Positions 12,976-25,401 of a stretch of 64,000 bases of DNA are shown here, one piece after another (the first letter of the stretch is position 1; every line of letters starts with the position of its first letter). The DNA is from Ustulina deusta (lineage: Eukaryota; Ascomycota; Sordariomycetes; Xylariales; Xylariaceae), in contig JAJNNX010000070.1 in assembly GCA_023159155.1 (NCBI GenBank), positions 124,001 to 188,000 of the forward strand. The letters run 5' to 3'. The position numbers and the translations under genes were made by a program. Below the pieces are notes generated by a model. It made no database searches and had not been told where the DNA came from. It worked only from the letters and a program-made list of their open reading frames with translations.

Positions 12976-13834
12976 CTACACCTCCTTAAACAGCCCCCAG
13001 TCCTCGACCGTGAACGACTCCCAGATTCGCGAGGCGTAGTCAACGGCGTCTCCAATCAGCTGCCCCTGTTTCCCGAGCTGCAGGTCGACTTCGTCCTCGT
13101 CATACTCGCCGCGGATGTGCGGCACGTTGACGGTGATGAGGAGATCGGTGTGCTCGCGCTCGAGGCGCACGAGGGTCAGAATTATGGCCGTGAAGTCAGG
13201 CGCGTTCGCGCGCGGGGCACTGGCGCTATCGGTTTCCGTCGACGGCGGCACGTAAGGCGTGAGCGTGGCGATGAGAGTGTAAGCTGGTATGTCTTCGCTG
13301 TTGCGGAGGGAGGGCACGAGTTAGCGACCGGGGCGCATGAGTAATACTTGTGAGCAATACGTATGAGTAGATCTTCATGGCGATCAACAAGGGACGCAAA
13401 CTATGCCCATTCTTGACCGAGAAGAGATGTAGCAAGCCACGTACTCAAGCTTCGAGAATTGCGTGGGCGTCGTGTTCCACACCCTCAGCCGCTCGGCATG
13501 GTCGCCAACAATCTCCTCGAGGTGCGTCGTCAACGCGCGACCATCTATCTCAGCCGTGCTGCCGTCGTCGCCGACGCGCTCGTTGATCTCGACGATGATG
13601 CTCGTGAAACCGTCCTTGTCGATGTAGACTTCTTGGTTGTCGGGTACCTGACGCAGCTTGCTGTAGTCGAGGACACACGTCCCATGTTAGTGACTAGTCC
13701 GTGGATGCAGGAGTGAAGGGGCGCAAGAAGAACGAGCTGATGGCCAAGAAGACATACCTAACATCGGCGAAGTTGGTCGGCAACTCGCAAACGAGAGCCC
13801 CTCCAAACAGCGGGGTGCTCTTGTACGACGCCAT
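12976..13834 (-). CDS. MOG1: Ran-binding nuclear import factor Mog1
   Basis: Small nuclear protein that binds the Ran GTPase and promotes nucleotide release, supporting nuclear protein import. Three exons on the minus strand: 13834-13758, 13660-13445 and 13297-12976, together 204 residues; yeast Mog1 is about the same size. Exon 1 gives a start with LFGGAL and ends in FADV. Exon 2 opens with SKLRQVPDNQEVY, the family hallmark, and contains LRVWNTTPTQFSKL. Exon 3 has PAYTLIATLTP and a late DLLITVNVPHI strand. All three joins keep frame (AG+C giving Ser, GA+C giving Asp). Its reading direction puts it tail-to-tail with FKS1 and in tandem with SDS23 upstream. The family call comes from these motifs. 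Confidence 0.92.
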
Positions 13835-14673
13835 CTTGCAAAACAACCCAGTCGCAATCAGGTGCGCAGAGTATTGATTGATATCGGTGATCTTTGGGAA
13901 ATCAGTTGCACAGTAGGTAGGGAGATGCAGTGTAAAGGTAATTAAGTCATTAATTAAAGCATGGCAGAAGACCGAAGCCCAGTCATGATCGCAGCAGTAG
14001 GTATCTTGGCGTTGTTTGCTTTATTGGCGGGGTTACCTCATGGTATGATGTAATGAGCTCTGACTAAGTACATAGATGTACTGTACTTAAGTAGGTACCG
14101 TCAGCAGGTACCTTAAGTGCTTGGAGATACACCTAGATGCCTGCCTAGATACTCCCTACATCGTGAAAAGTAAAAAGGGGTGATGGAGTTACTGCGTATA
14201 TCTCACCCTGGCCCAAATTTTTCAAAATTAGATGGGTCTGTAAGAACCTCGAATATACAAAAAATAAGAGATTTGATGTTTGGGGATTACTTAACAATGA
14301 GAGCATAATATCTTCCCATTAAATGCTGATTAGATGCCATGGGTTTCTGGTCTTTCGTCAAAGTCCTGGTAAGCCGATTTATAGCAGAGCATTCTCGTAA
14401 CGACAGGAAAAAGCGCCGCCAACTCACAACAACACCTTATAGTTAGGTACCTTTCAAATATGCCCATATCCCCTTCGAACTCCACAATCGTTTGATTTGC
14501 AACATGTGCAAACTCGAACAAGGTCCTACCTAGTCTAAAGTATGATGCCAAGCAATCACAAAGAGCCATCCTTAATGCACTTCCGTCAACGCCATTAAAC
14601 CCCCCCCGAGTCGTCTCACTCAAATGCTCTCAGCAGTCACCAGTACCGCCCAATGAAGATCCGCAAGGATACG
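13835..14673. other. intergenic between SDS23 and MOG1
   Basis: Contains the MOG1 promoter side and the SDS23 3' side. GGTACCTTA-type words occur at 14094-14115 and 14444-14452. A 97-codon minus frame at 14330-14623 has no recognisable features. Nothing else supported. Confidence 0.5.
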
Positions 14674-16268
14674 CTAGCGACGGATGTCGATGCTTGCTCG
14701 CGACGAATCAAGAGACGGCCGGATCGAACTACTGGAACTTCGTCGTCTCCTGGCTCGTTGCTCGCTAGGATCCGACGGATTGAGGCCAGTTGATTTGGCA
14801 AATAGGTTGAGAATGTCAGTCAACGTAACCACGCCTGTCAGACGGCCTGAGAGGTGGGAACCCGGCAGCGCCGAGGCTGGAACGGACGGTGAAGGGTAAT
14901 GTGTTCCCGCAACAGCCGGCTGCGATGAAGGAATGGAATTCGATACGAGTACCGTGGGAGCGAGCGACGGTGTACTGGGAGCTGAGGGGGATGGTGAGGC
15001 AGACTCTACCACCCACATGCGATGCGAGTGAGTTGCCACAAGCTTGGCTACCGTGTGCGCAAGTGTCGAGTACGGGTTCACATAGAATACGGGGACTGAA
15101 TCTTTCCCCTTCTCTACACCCCGCTCGGTCAAGATAACCGAGATGAAGTGCAAGCAGGTGTCGTGGAACAGAGGAAGACTGGCAGCACTGATGAGCAGCC
15201 TGACATCAGCAGTCGAGATATTCCCCACGACGTTTAAGCCGTTGTCGACAACGGCCACACTCGTCAGACCCTCCTGGCTCATGAGCATAAGTGCATCCGC
15301 TAAAGGGCTATCAGAGCTGTCGAGAGTGTATACATTAGCGCTGCACAGGCGATGGACATGGCTGGCATGGGTTACGTACTTTACGGCTATGATTTGCTGG
15401 GTCCCGATACCAAGGTCCTTCATGAGCTTCGGGTAGAGGTCATCGATAGCCCGGAAGTTGACGCCCTCGTTCCAGAAGAATTCCATGAGTGTTATCTGGC
15501 TCAAGATGCCGACGACCTCTGCGTGGAAGTTGGTGACAAGGATACGGTGGATGCCACTGCCGAATATCTCTATCGCCCTAGCTAAATCTTCGTCACCCTG
15601 TAGCGTTACGAGCGTCTCCTTCCGACAGATCGGCTGGATGTCGCGAAGCGGAATACTGTCACGGGCCTGCGCTCGCCGGGCAATATCGTCGTACAGGGCA
15701 ACCAGGTCGTCGGGCGGGTGGCCCAGGCCAACGACGACGAGGATGTAGGCGTTCAGATCGTTATAGTCGAAGGTGGAGACGGGCGTGGTGCTTGTCGCAT
15801 TTTCGCGGATTAAAACAACGTTGCTAGAGGTGTTCTTCACGAGGGCCTGGGACGGTGTCAGAGGCGGGGTCGGAACGGAGAGAGTGGCAGCCGACTGACC
15901 ATTGAGGCGTCCTCGACGCTGGTGTCCATGTCAACCCATCGCACATCGTCTTCTGAAATGAGCTCCCCAATGGCAATGTCCCTCCAATCCCGCCCGGCGA
16001 AGCGGGGGTCGTGGTGTCTCGCGGCAGGCGGGTGGTTGAGGAGATCCTGGATGGCGGATTGGGTGAAGGAGGGGTGCCGTTGGGAGCGGGGCGAAGAGGG
16101 CAGGCCTCTTAGGCCCTCGACAAAGCTTGACCGGTGGCTATGGGCCGAGGCGATGCCGGACTTGTGCAGGCTCGAGGAGGAGGGCGTTCGCTGAGGCGGC
16201 GTCGGGACGGGCGAGATGGTGGGCTCGCTGCCGGCAGGTTCCCTCGAATTCTGGCTGTGTTGTTCCAT
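14674..16268 (-). CDS. SDS23: CBS-domain protein Sds23/Moc1 (phosphatase regulator)
   Basis: Sds23 family proteins carry CBS pairs, inhibit PP2A/PP6-type phosphatases and influence mitotic exit, septation and nutrient responses in yeasts. Two exons on the minus strand: 16268-15900 and 15846-14674, 513 residues. The N-terminal 90 residues are S/P/H-rich and probably disordered. The conserved core starts at [11 protein letters not shown] (about residue 95) and runs through [20 protein letters not shown], which spans the 53-nt intron in phase 0. CBS repeats follow (HRILVTN...[44 protein letters not shown] near the end), then an R/S-rich tail. The open frame continues upstream without ATG up to 16346, so the ATG at 16268 is the first possible start. 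An additional 5' exon cannot be excluded. Confidence 0.92.
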
Positions 16269-17791
16269 CCTGGGCGGCTCGACAGGGCGGCGCGAGGAAT
16301 GGCGGACGGCCGCTGGCAAGGAAAATGAAGGATGGTTTGCGCGCACGTTTGTACGGTCAACAATATGATGGTAGTGCTCGTGCTTTGTGTTGTTGCGCGG
16401 GACAGAGGGAGTTGAGGTTAGGACGGAGGTGGTACAGCGGACTGTCAGTGTATGTAGGCAAGTGGATTACTTGGAGGTACCTGCATGTACCTCTCGGTAG
16501 AAGCTTGTGAAAGCTACATCTATGATAGGTAGGTAATAGCACAGGCAGATACCCCCCGCCGGCCCCTCGGGACAAAAGGTTCAGCTGCAATAGTAGTACC
16601 TAAGTACCTACCTACTGATAAAATTAATACAGAAGGTACAGTACCCAACTAAGATACCTGTAAAATGATGATCATGGCGGGGTTCAAGTGGGACGTATGT
16701 ATGACAGCAAAAGCTATAAGACGGGATGACGACTGTGAACGGGAATAATGACGATCATGGTGGAACTTGAAAAAAAAACCCCCAAATTGCCATGACCAGA
16801 GCAGCAACATCCTATCTGTCGAATAAGGAGATCACGAGGTAAAATTAAATCAAGCTACCCAAGTACCTACTGCAGATCATAGAGGATTATTAGGGGAAAG
16901 GCATCTCAAAGTTCCTTCTCTTCCAAATCACGTCGATCTATCTCATGTCTGGGTTCGAGATTGACCACATCCTTCGAAGTAAGCTCGTCGTTGGCATTCA
17001 ACTCACTTGATAGGTAAATCATAATAACGGAGATACTAGTTGCAACGTGAGGGTGTGAGTACTGTTTCCCTTATTTGTTGTCTTCTCTTTTCAGCAGTGA
17101 CTTATATAAACCTGCAGTAGTATACTAGTTCGCGAAACCATCATCAGAAGATACGGGTTGTCGTCTTGCGTACACAACTCTAAGGTTTGAAAGCCCTGGT
17201 GCAGGATCTTATACATATATAATACCGGTATACCGCACTCTGTGGGGAGGGTGAATCCACATTGTCTAGAGCCTAGTTTTATTTTCCAATGCATAACCAA
17301 ATATAGATTGTTGTTTACGCATATAGGTAGGTACTCTACAAGCAGGGTGCGGCCGAGAGGAATTGGATGGAGCTCCTCCGCAGCATCCACAGAAAATCCA
17401 CCGAGGCCGAGTTACCGTAGTCTTAGCCCCGAGACCGATGCCGGTTTCGGGCTGACATTGTTGCAAAAGAGTGGGCTGAGGATGATGAGATCTAATCTTA
17501 TCTGATCCAACCCGACCCCTACCTCCCTGCATCGCCACGGCCCATTGGTCCTCACCCCTGAACGAGAACGGCTCCTAACGCCGGACAGCTCGGGACAGCA
17601 TGTCTTGTCCACGTCCTCATCTCCGTGGTTCCAGCAGGGGCTCTTTATGTTGCATATATAGACTGCCACTCTGCCACGTCCCTTTGTGCGCTTCTCCGTC
17701 GTTATAAAATAAGCTGTTGGTTTGAGGCTGGCCCCAATACTCCTTACCTCATTTCATGAAGACACCGGGGCACTGAGAATCTCATTGCAAC
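16269..17791. other. divergent intergenic region between SDS23 and the FAD oxidoreductase
   Basis: Shared upstream region of two divergent genes. It contains TACCTACC words around 16595-16615, an A9C5 run at 16770-16783 and a TATA element at 17703-17710. No coding frame here is convincing. Confidence 0.5.
17703..17710 (+). promoter_or_regulatory. TATA box of the AIF-like gene
   Basis: TATAAAAT lies 89 nt before the ATG of the FAD oxidoreductase, in a suitable position for a fungal core promoter. Confidence 0.45.
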
Positions 17792-19253
17792 ATGTTCGAG
17801 AAGACCTGGCTCGTAGTAAGGGCAGTGGGAAGTATTGGTTCCTTTCTCGGGTACCTAGTCTCCCGTTCTGCTTGGTTGCGTACGAGACGGATCCGCTATC
17901 GCCTCTCATCCTCTGCTTCTTCCAAACATGCCGAGAATGAACAGCGCAACATAATCGTCATCGGCGCCTCCATGGCCGGATATCACGCTGCCAGAACGAT
18001 CGCCGAATCTCTTCTCCCTGGCTCGCCCTACCGCGTAGTCGTCATCGAGGCACACGACCATTTCCACTTCACATGGGTTCTGCCGCGATTTTGTGTTGTG
18101 GAGGGGCATGAGCACAAGGCTTTTATCCCGTACGGTCCTTATTTACGCCATATACCTCAGAGCGCATTGAGGTGGATCCAAGGACGTGCTGTTCGTATCA
18201 CGAAAGACAACGTACATTTAAGCAGCGGCGAGGAGATTCCCTACGAGTTCCTGATCGTTGCGACAGGGGCAGGTGCCACAGATGCGTTGCCGAGCCGTGT
18301 GGGTGCTGACGACAAAACCGAGGGCATTACACAGTTGAGAGAGATCCAGACGAGAATCAAAGAGGCGAAGAACTTAGTTGTCGTCGGTGGAGGCGCCGCT
18401 GGTGTGGAATTAGCCACAGACGCGAAGTCACGCTACCCCGAGAAGACTGTGGTCTTGGTGCATTCCAGGGACAATGTTATGCATCGGTTTGGACCCGAGT
18501 TACAGAAAGCCGCGATGGAGGGATTGAAGGATCTGGGAATAGAAGCCATCACTGGCGATAGACTGATAGGGGAGGATAAGGAGCGCGGTATCGTGATGTT
18601 GAAGAGTGGGAAGGAAGTTAGATGCGATTTTCTTGTTAGTCCTGCTCCTGTTGGATCTTTCATTAATACCCCTCCCGCGTGACCGAAGGGAGGCGACTCA
18701 TAGCTGACGATGGCTTAGGTTAACTGTGCGGGTCAGAAACCTAACTCTACGCTGATTGCCGAGTTAAGCCCCAAGTCTGTGACAACTTCGAGTCACGTCC
18801 TCGTCAAACCCACGATGCAGATCGATGACGAATCGCTTTCCAATGTCTACGTGTGTGGCGACGTCGCAGAAACGAACACGCCAAACCCCAACTCTCGAAC
18901 TGCGAGAATTCAAGGCACAATTGCTGCCGACAATGTGATCCTAGCTATTGATGGACACAAGCCCACCAATAAGTACAAGCCAGAATGGCTAGAAGCGCTG
19001 ATCAAGCTCACTTTAGGACTGGTAATAATTTTGTGGTTTTTATCGAGATTGAAAAGAAAGCTGCTAATCTGAAATTGAATCTCATTAGGACAAGTCTGTG
19101 ACGCATATCGGGGACTTTAACGGGACGGAGTTGCTCTTCCCAGCTAAGGAAAAGGAGTTAGATCTCATGTCAGGAAGAGCATGGAAAAATTTGGGTGCTA
19201 CCCCCTTTCAGGATGATACTGAAACTCTCCAGAGATTTTTCACCAAAGCGTGA
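17792..19253 (+). CDS. AIF/FSP1-like FAD-dependent NAD(P)H oxidoreductase
   Basis: Pyridine nucleotide-disulphide oxidoreductase of the AIFM2/AMID group, which in other organisms reduces quinones or acts in stress and death responses. Three exons: 17792-18634, 18719-19021 and 19089-19253, 436 residues. The N-terminus has a hydrophobic stretch (about residues 5-25) that may tether it to a membrane or target it to mitochondria. The FAD-binding Rossmann motif is IIVIGASMAGYHAA, and the second, NAD(P)H-binding motif is VVVGGGAAGVELA. The FAD-closing motif VYVCGDVAET is in exon 2. The C-terminus, with DLMSGRAWKNLGATPF, is typical of fungal members and is reached only through the third exon. The unspliced frames end early at both introns, so a single-exon model would be truncated. 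The substrate is not determinable from sequence. Confidence 0.9.
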
Positions 19254-20071
19254 CTTGGTCGTTGTCATCCTACATCATTGACGCGTATTCGGCAAAATGC
19301 GAGTTCTCATTCATAGACATTTCAGTTACCTACGACCATGAAGGAATCAAGGGGGGGAAATATTGACATCGATTTCTCACGCAGATCCTGTGATTGCCGG
19401 TATCAAGTATGCGTATGATTAGCCACTGTGTACCTAAGTAGTTATGGTGTTAGTTTAGCTATCCTATGATGTATATGTCCTTCGTGAAGGGGGATCCGAG
19501 GCGGCTAGGAATTCAGTTTTGTCTTTATCGCGGCCTAAACCTAGTAGTTTCCTATAAATGCACTTTTCGCTGACTTTATGGCTCCTTATGTTCTCGGATA
19601 GTTGGTCCCACTGATTGCTGAGCAACATCGCTGGACATGATAGAGTTAACAACTCCTCACCCAAATCCATTCATAGGACCGAGTGCGATAGCATTTGAGC
19701 GTACGTTTCTATTCCGAGTTGTGTAGATAGACCGGTGACATACAATACACTTAACCCCTTTTTCTCGTCAAAAATCGTCAGAGCGCCGGGCGGTATCCCT
19801 TCAGATCCTGATGATAGCGCAGTTCCAATAAATAGGTGCTATCAGAGAATAAATAAGAAATATGCAGCAAAGGTCAAGTATTTATGAGCCCGGGTATGGT
19901 TAGTCAATTGTAGAATAAATGAGACGATGCTAGCCTACGAGAGTTCTAAAGGGTTGGTACCTACCAGATGCTGCTTATACTAAGCCGATCTTAGCTTTAC
20001 TTCATATTTGACATTGCACACGTCTATCAACCCCTCGTGTGTCTCTTGTCTTAGTAAAAACAAGTGACCGC
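19254..20071. other. intergenic, nothing recognised
   Basis: AT-rich interval after the FAD oxidoreductase with no open frame of note and no RNA gene seen. Confidence 0.5.
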
Positions 20072-20206
20072 AGGAAGATTCATCTCATTGATACTCCTGG
20101 CTTCAATGACACAAGTTGCTCAGATATCGGCACTTTAGAAGTGCTCGCTTCATATCTTGGCGCCTCCTGTGGGAATGGTGTGTATATTGCATACGAGGTA
20201 ATATAG
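20072..20206 (+). pseudogene. fragment of an AIG1/septin-like P-loop GTPase
   Basis: A 44-codon frame reads KIHLIDTPGFNDT, then SDIGTLEVLASYLGAS and CGNGV, and stops at 20204-20206. DTPGF is the G3 (Walker B) motif of P-loop GTPases. The spacing to the following LxxLAxYLGAS stretch matches a GTPase family common in filamentous fungi next to HET genes. I could find no G1 GxxGxGKS motif upstream and no continuation downstream, so this is a relic or a captured exon and not a working gene. An AG at 20072-20073 could be an old splice acceptor. Confidence 0.55.
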
Positions 20207-20913
20207 TGCTAACCACTGGCAAGAGTTGGATAGAGACACCATGGAAAGGTGATAATTGCCAAGCCTGGGGTCCGAGCAAGTGTTGTGTAAGTGGATAAAC
20301 CAGCCTGAAATCATTTACCTAAGAATGGAATCGACTTTTTTTAGATTGAAATCACAACCTTTCTAATTGCCCGCTATACTAACAGTTACTAGCAGGCGAA
20401 ATTATTGCCAGTAATTAAAAGAAGTCCGACGGGAGCAACTAAAATTATTGCTTGGCCGGTTATACGGTTCGACTGCGGTTAGACCTACCTAAGTGTATAG
20501 CAATACTTCTGGCAGCATTCCTCACCTAATACTACGTAGGATCCCCCTCCCCCGGCTAGGTACCTATCTACTAGATATCAGAGGTGGCTGTGCCGCCAGG
20601 CAAAAACAAAACTATAGATAGAAGCTCTACACCCATCGTTAGGCACTTAATTGTCCCCCCTCGCTCATTCTTTCTTGTTCTCTGTCACGGATAGGTGGAT
20701 CCAAGGGATCCACGAGAGCGGATCAATGCTACTCCGAGAGATCCCGTATATATACAGCTCATTTTATTCCCTATGTTGTAACTAGAACTTAGACTTTAGA
20801 TCATCTGAATACACCTCCGTGAGATTCTCACCTCAGCGAACGCATCTTCCAAGCCGGACAAGCGCAAAGTTTTGAGTTCCGTTTAGTTGAATCCGTCATC
20901 ACTACCGCCGAAG
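20207..20913. other. HET gene upstream region
   Basis: Contains a TAGGTACCTATCTA word near 20557 and a TATATATA element at 20747-20754. No gene seen. Confidence 0.45.
20747..20754 (+). promoter_or_regulatory. TATA-like element of the HET gene
   Basis: TATATATA lies 167 nt before the HET-gene ATG. It is plausible if the leader is about 100 nt long; no other TATA-like sequence lies closer. Confidence 0.3.
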
Positions 20914-23188
20914 ATGAACACACCCTCCCGTTTTTGCGACAAGTGCCAGGCTATTCAGTTCAACGATGCTGAGTGGGGTGGTTACGCAGCCCTAGATGAG
21001 GAGGGGAAAACCACCCTCAAGTTCGATGAAGACGACCGACCGCGTAGCTTCGAGATTGACCTGTGTATTGAGGATATTTATCCCAGCTTCCCCTTTCTCT
21101 CCAAATCAGCGGCGGATGGGTGCGACTGCTGCAGCATGTTGAAACATTCGGCTCTCGAAGTCTTTGATTCTCAAGGGTTTGATAGTTCGAGAGAAGAAAA
21201 GTTCCTGATCTCAGCGGAGTATCGCTGGAACCAGTATGACGAGGACACACGGCGTTGTCTGTCTGCTGGTCTTTACGCCCTGGTGATTAACTTGGATATT
21301 GTGAACAATGAGGGTTTGTGAGCCTTGTCCAGTTCGCATGGTGACCAGCTATTGAATCTGTTGGATAGGTCGATCTTCTGGCCGTATATCCGTTGCACAC
21401 TTTATTCAATCAAGGAGCCATGGTTAAGTTTCTGAATTCGTCAGCGAAGAGTGCTCATCTAACGACCCCCTAGGCAGTTGTCAGGAATGGCTCAATCTGA
21501 GGGTCATGGAGTCCAGCAGTATCACGACGCCCAAGACCATCTCGTGGGTATATTCTAACCTAGAATCATGCCGCCAATGCGAGGAGCTCTTATGCGGTGA
21601 GTTCATCCCAACTAGACTTGTCCAGGTGGACTCTGAGCCGCCACGACTGGTAGAAATGAATGGGCCAACTATTCTGACCTTCGGTCATAAAAGCATCAAG
21701 TATACGGCTCTGAGCTATTGCTGGGGGCCTCATGATAAAGCGATGTTCCAACTTAAAACAGAAAAACTCTCATTCCACACGCGACTTTCTCGTATTTTAG
21801 AAATCGAGATGACCAGCGCTCTTCGTGATGCTATCACTGTCTGCCGAGCGCTGTCAATCTCGTTCTTATGGGTAGATGCTCTCTGCATCGTGCAAGATGA
21901 CCTAGAAGACTGGCAGCGAGAATCATCGCTCATGGGACGGATATACTCGAACGCATACCTGACAATCTGTGCGGCGTCTTCCAATTCTTGCATGGAAGGG
22001 TTTCTCGATTCCCCAGTTACACTTACTGTACCGTTCAGATCGCACGTTGTTTCCGGCATCGAGAGTGTCTTCTACTTGAGTCCTGCAACACATGCGAATC
22101 ACGCTGCTCATTATAGAGATATTTCGAGATATATTTATGGCGATATGTATTCCAGTCTTTGGAACACGCGAGGTTGGGCACTACAGGAAGTAATCATGTC
22201 GGTGAGAATGCTCATTTTTGGGCAATCCAGATTACATTTCGTTTGCAGTCACAGATTGCAAACCCAGGGCGAAGATATCTGTTTTGAAAAGCTCTATACC
22301 CAGCATCCCGATATTCAATCTAACTCTAACATTGACGACATATATACAGAATGGCATCGCGGCATTATCTCATTGTACTCGGGTAGACTTCTGACGCACC
22401 CAACGGATCGTCTTCCTGCAATATCAGGCCTTGCCATGTTTTTCAATGAGAAACTGCGAGACGAGTATGTAGCTGGACTTTGGAGACGCCGTTTGCATCA
22501 AGGGTTAGATTGGCGTTGTGGGTACTCAAGCACAAAACAACTAAGCTGGTTCAGACTATTGAACGAGCTCACAGACACGACGGCATATATTGCACCGTCG
22601 TGGAGTTGGGCCAGTCGTACGTGTTACATAGACTTTGGCGTAGGAAAGCCCTGGAAGCAGAGAGAGATAATAGAGCATGGCAGTATCACCCCGCATATCA
22701 GCCTCGCGGGTACGAACCCATACGGCCAGCTTTCGAACGCAACATTACGAGTCACTACTAAAGTGGTCGGAGTTCCAACGAATATTGTCTTCGAAACTCG
22801 TCACGATAGAGGTTGTGTATACGTTGGGAGCTACAACCGGCCTTACGCGCGATGCAGGGTTGATTGGGGGCTTGGGCCAGATGGAGAACCGCTGAAGAAC
22901 GTACCCCCGGGTAATTTGATGCTGATGCTGCTGGCAAGTTCCTCATATAAATACCATTCACCTTCTTTGTCGTCAGTCAGCTCAACAATTGAGCTCGGTG
23001 CTCGGTTAGAGGAAGAGATGGAGGAGGGCGAAGAGATAGAGGAGGGCTTGACATTTGGACTCATCATCTACCCAATTCCTGACACGGAGAATTTTCTCAG
23101 AGTGGGTACATTTGAATCCCGTCCGAGCGACGGCTGGGGATTGCGGATTTTCGATGGTTGCGAACCGATCACTTTTAACCTCATCTGA
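20914..23188 (+). CDS. HET-domain (heterokaryon incompatibility) protein
   Basis: HET-domain proteins mediate allorecognition and regulated cell death in filamentous fungi, and the domain is TIR-like. Three exons: 20914-21313, 21369-21422 and 21474-23188, 722 residues. The N-terminal segment has paired cysteines (FCDKCQAIQF, then CDCCSM) like many HET proteins. The 54-nt middle exon links it in frame to CQEWLNLR. The HET core starts at IKYTALSYCWG (about residue 225) and continues with FLWVDALCIVQDD, DWQRESSLMGRIYSNAYLTI and NTRGWALQEV. The C-terminal third carries WSWAS and ends in an acidic E-rich patch before a final hydrophobic strand. No NACHT, WD40 or ankyrin partner domain is attached. 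The first ATG in frame with the cysteine motif was used. The frame is intact, unlike the GTPase fragment 0.7 kb upstream. Confidence 0.92.
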
Positions 23189-25383
23189 AGCTTTCACAGA
23201 TAAATCTCAGATACCAGCTTTCAAGGCCAGGTTTTAGATAAGACTAGATCCCTATTGTAGGGGGTTGTTGAAGAGGGTTGTGAATACAAGAGATATATTA
23301 TATTGCCTGCCAGCTATTTCCGCTTGCTAAGGGCGGATTGCTTTGGGGTGGTTTGACATATCATTAAACTACTCAGCACTCCTTACAAACCGAAAACATT
23401 CTATAGCTAGACACTACACCATCTAGACATCGGGGGACCGACTAGATGTACATCAGTTATTTATGACCAGCTTCTCTAAGAAGATTCTTTCTTGCAACAG
23501 TTCTTTATAGCCATTCGATTGTTGTTATTCTAGTTTACACTATGTTAAGCTCCTAAGCTAATAAATCATACAATAGAAAATGTCGGCTATAGGTTTATTC
23601 CTTAATCAGAAACATAAACATAATTATTGGTAGTAATATCCTTAAATTTATTGGTTCCTAGTTATACTTCTATATCTGTCGATATATATTTGAGGAGTGA
23701 TGTAGAAGTTACACTAGGGTAGCTCAAGCTTACCCTGCGTGCTACAAGAACAGCTAACTCACCTAGGAAGTTCAGGAAAATCGGGCTTGATGCCACCCTT
23801 GTGATCGGTTCATTTATCAATCGATCTGACCCTAGATAGTGACGATGATGTTTTTCTTTTGATCTTTCTTCATGGTTCCAAACACTGACGTGTAATTTAG
23901 CGAGAGAATATGGCGCACCGAGGAATTGGGATATTGACTCCATTGCTAGATGCGCGGTTGATTACGGCCGGTCCTAGTCTATTTCGATAGGGCTTAAGGT
24001 CAGCCAGCTCACTAGGCTCTTAATGAAGCCATATGCTAGGTTGCTGCTCCGTAGTTATGACAGCACGGAACAATTCACAGTCCTTTTGATGGATAGGTGT
24101 CTTGGGTATTCTTCTAGGTCGTAGGAAAGAAAAGAGAAAGCAACAAAGCTAATATAAAACTCGCACACGAGGTGTGTTTTAACGTTATAGCTTTCACAAT
24201 ATATCGAAGATAGGCTAGGATAAGATAACTATTAGTGTTAAATTCTCATGAAGTTAAGTGGAGGTTGTGGGAATTCTAGGCTTCTTGAATGGGTAAGATC
24301 TCCTAACCTGGTAATCTATAAATACTTCCTTTGATTTTGTTCTGTCCTAGGAAAAAGCGGTGTTATCATGCCTACTGAGTTAATGTACTTGGCTTTTGAC
24401 AAGTAAACTGCATGTCAGGCAGCAAAGTGGATTCGGAGTAGTACCTTTCCCCGCGTCTGTCAGGTGGGGGTGGTATACTGCATTGCTTTAAAGGATATAG
24501 CCATGATGGAGGGTTTGGGGGTTACCTAATGGCTGCTTGCTCTATTTACAATACCTTATGTGACTTTAGGTAACATCTTGAAATGCTGTTGCTTTCATGA
24601 GAGCCCTAGAACTCTGGATCTATAACGCCGTGCCACCACGACAGATGACTCTTGAAAGATTGCTCTAATGTATGCCATGCAAAATACGTAAATGTATATT
24701 CTAAGTAGTGAGGATGTCTCAGCATTGGATATTACCTACCCAATTGGTTCACTATCACGAGCAGTGCCACAGTGTTGAGAATAAACACTGGCCACCAAGA
24801 CCATATTCACGGTTTTCGACGCATTTCCTTCGGTTTAGCATATATTGTTTCGGGGTAGAAGACACATAACAAGCAAATGGTTGGTATTATACATACCCGA
24901 CCTGAGACATTGCACGTGGGATTAATGCCACGACACAATTCCATACCACGAACTTCCCTGCTTACAACATGCAGCATCTTCCATCTCCCATCCCCCATCT
25001 CCCGCTTTTCTGGGGGACTGGCAACTTGCACGAACAACGATTGGCACCAGGGCTATTAATCGTAAGTCTGCGTAATGAGACCCAAGCTCACCGTAGAGTC
25101 GGCTCATTCAAGATTATCAAAGCAAGATTCACCTCACCTAAGTTACTGAAAAGGGTTTTCAAAGATGGGTTGCTTGTTGACTTGTGCTGTGGGACATGGT
25201 CATGGGCATGTAATGTGCAATACCAAAGTATCTAGATGGAATGACATGGAGTTTGTTGATGAGACAAGCAAAAAGACACAATTTGAAAGCATCTAATGTC
25301 AGACCCTGGGGATTTCCAAAACCTATCTAAATAGAATCGGAAAAAAGTATGTAGTCTAGACTAGGTACCCTATTGATGCTTCC

Positions 25384-25401
25384 AAAAAAAAAAAAAAAAA
25401 A
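25384..25401. repeat. poly(A) run, 18 A
   Basis: An uninterrupted run of 18 adenines in intergenic DNA. No upstream coding sequence suggests a retrocopy. Confidence 0.9.

Noticed and set aside
14330..14623. 97-codon minus frame just downstream of SDS23
   Set aside because: Has an ATG but no recognisable features and would sit in the SDS23 3' region.
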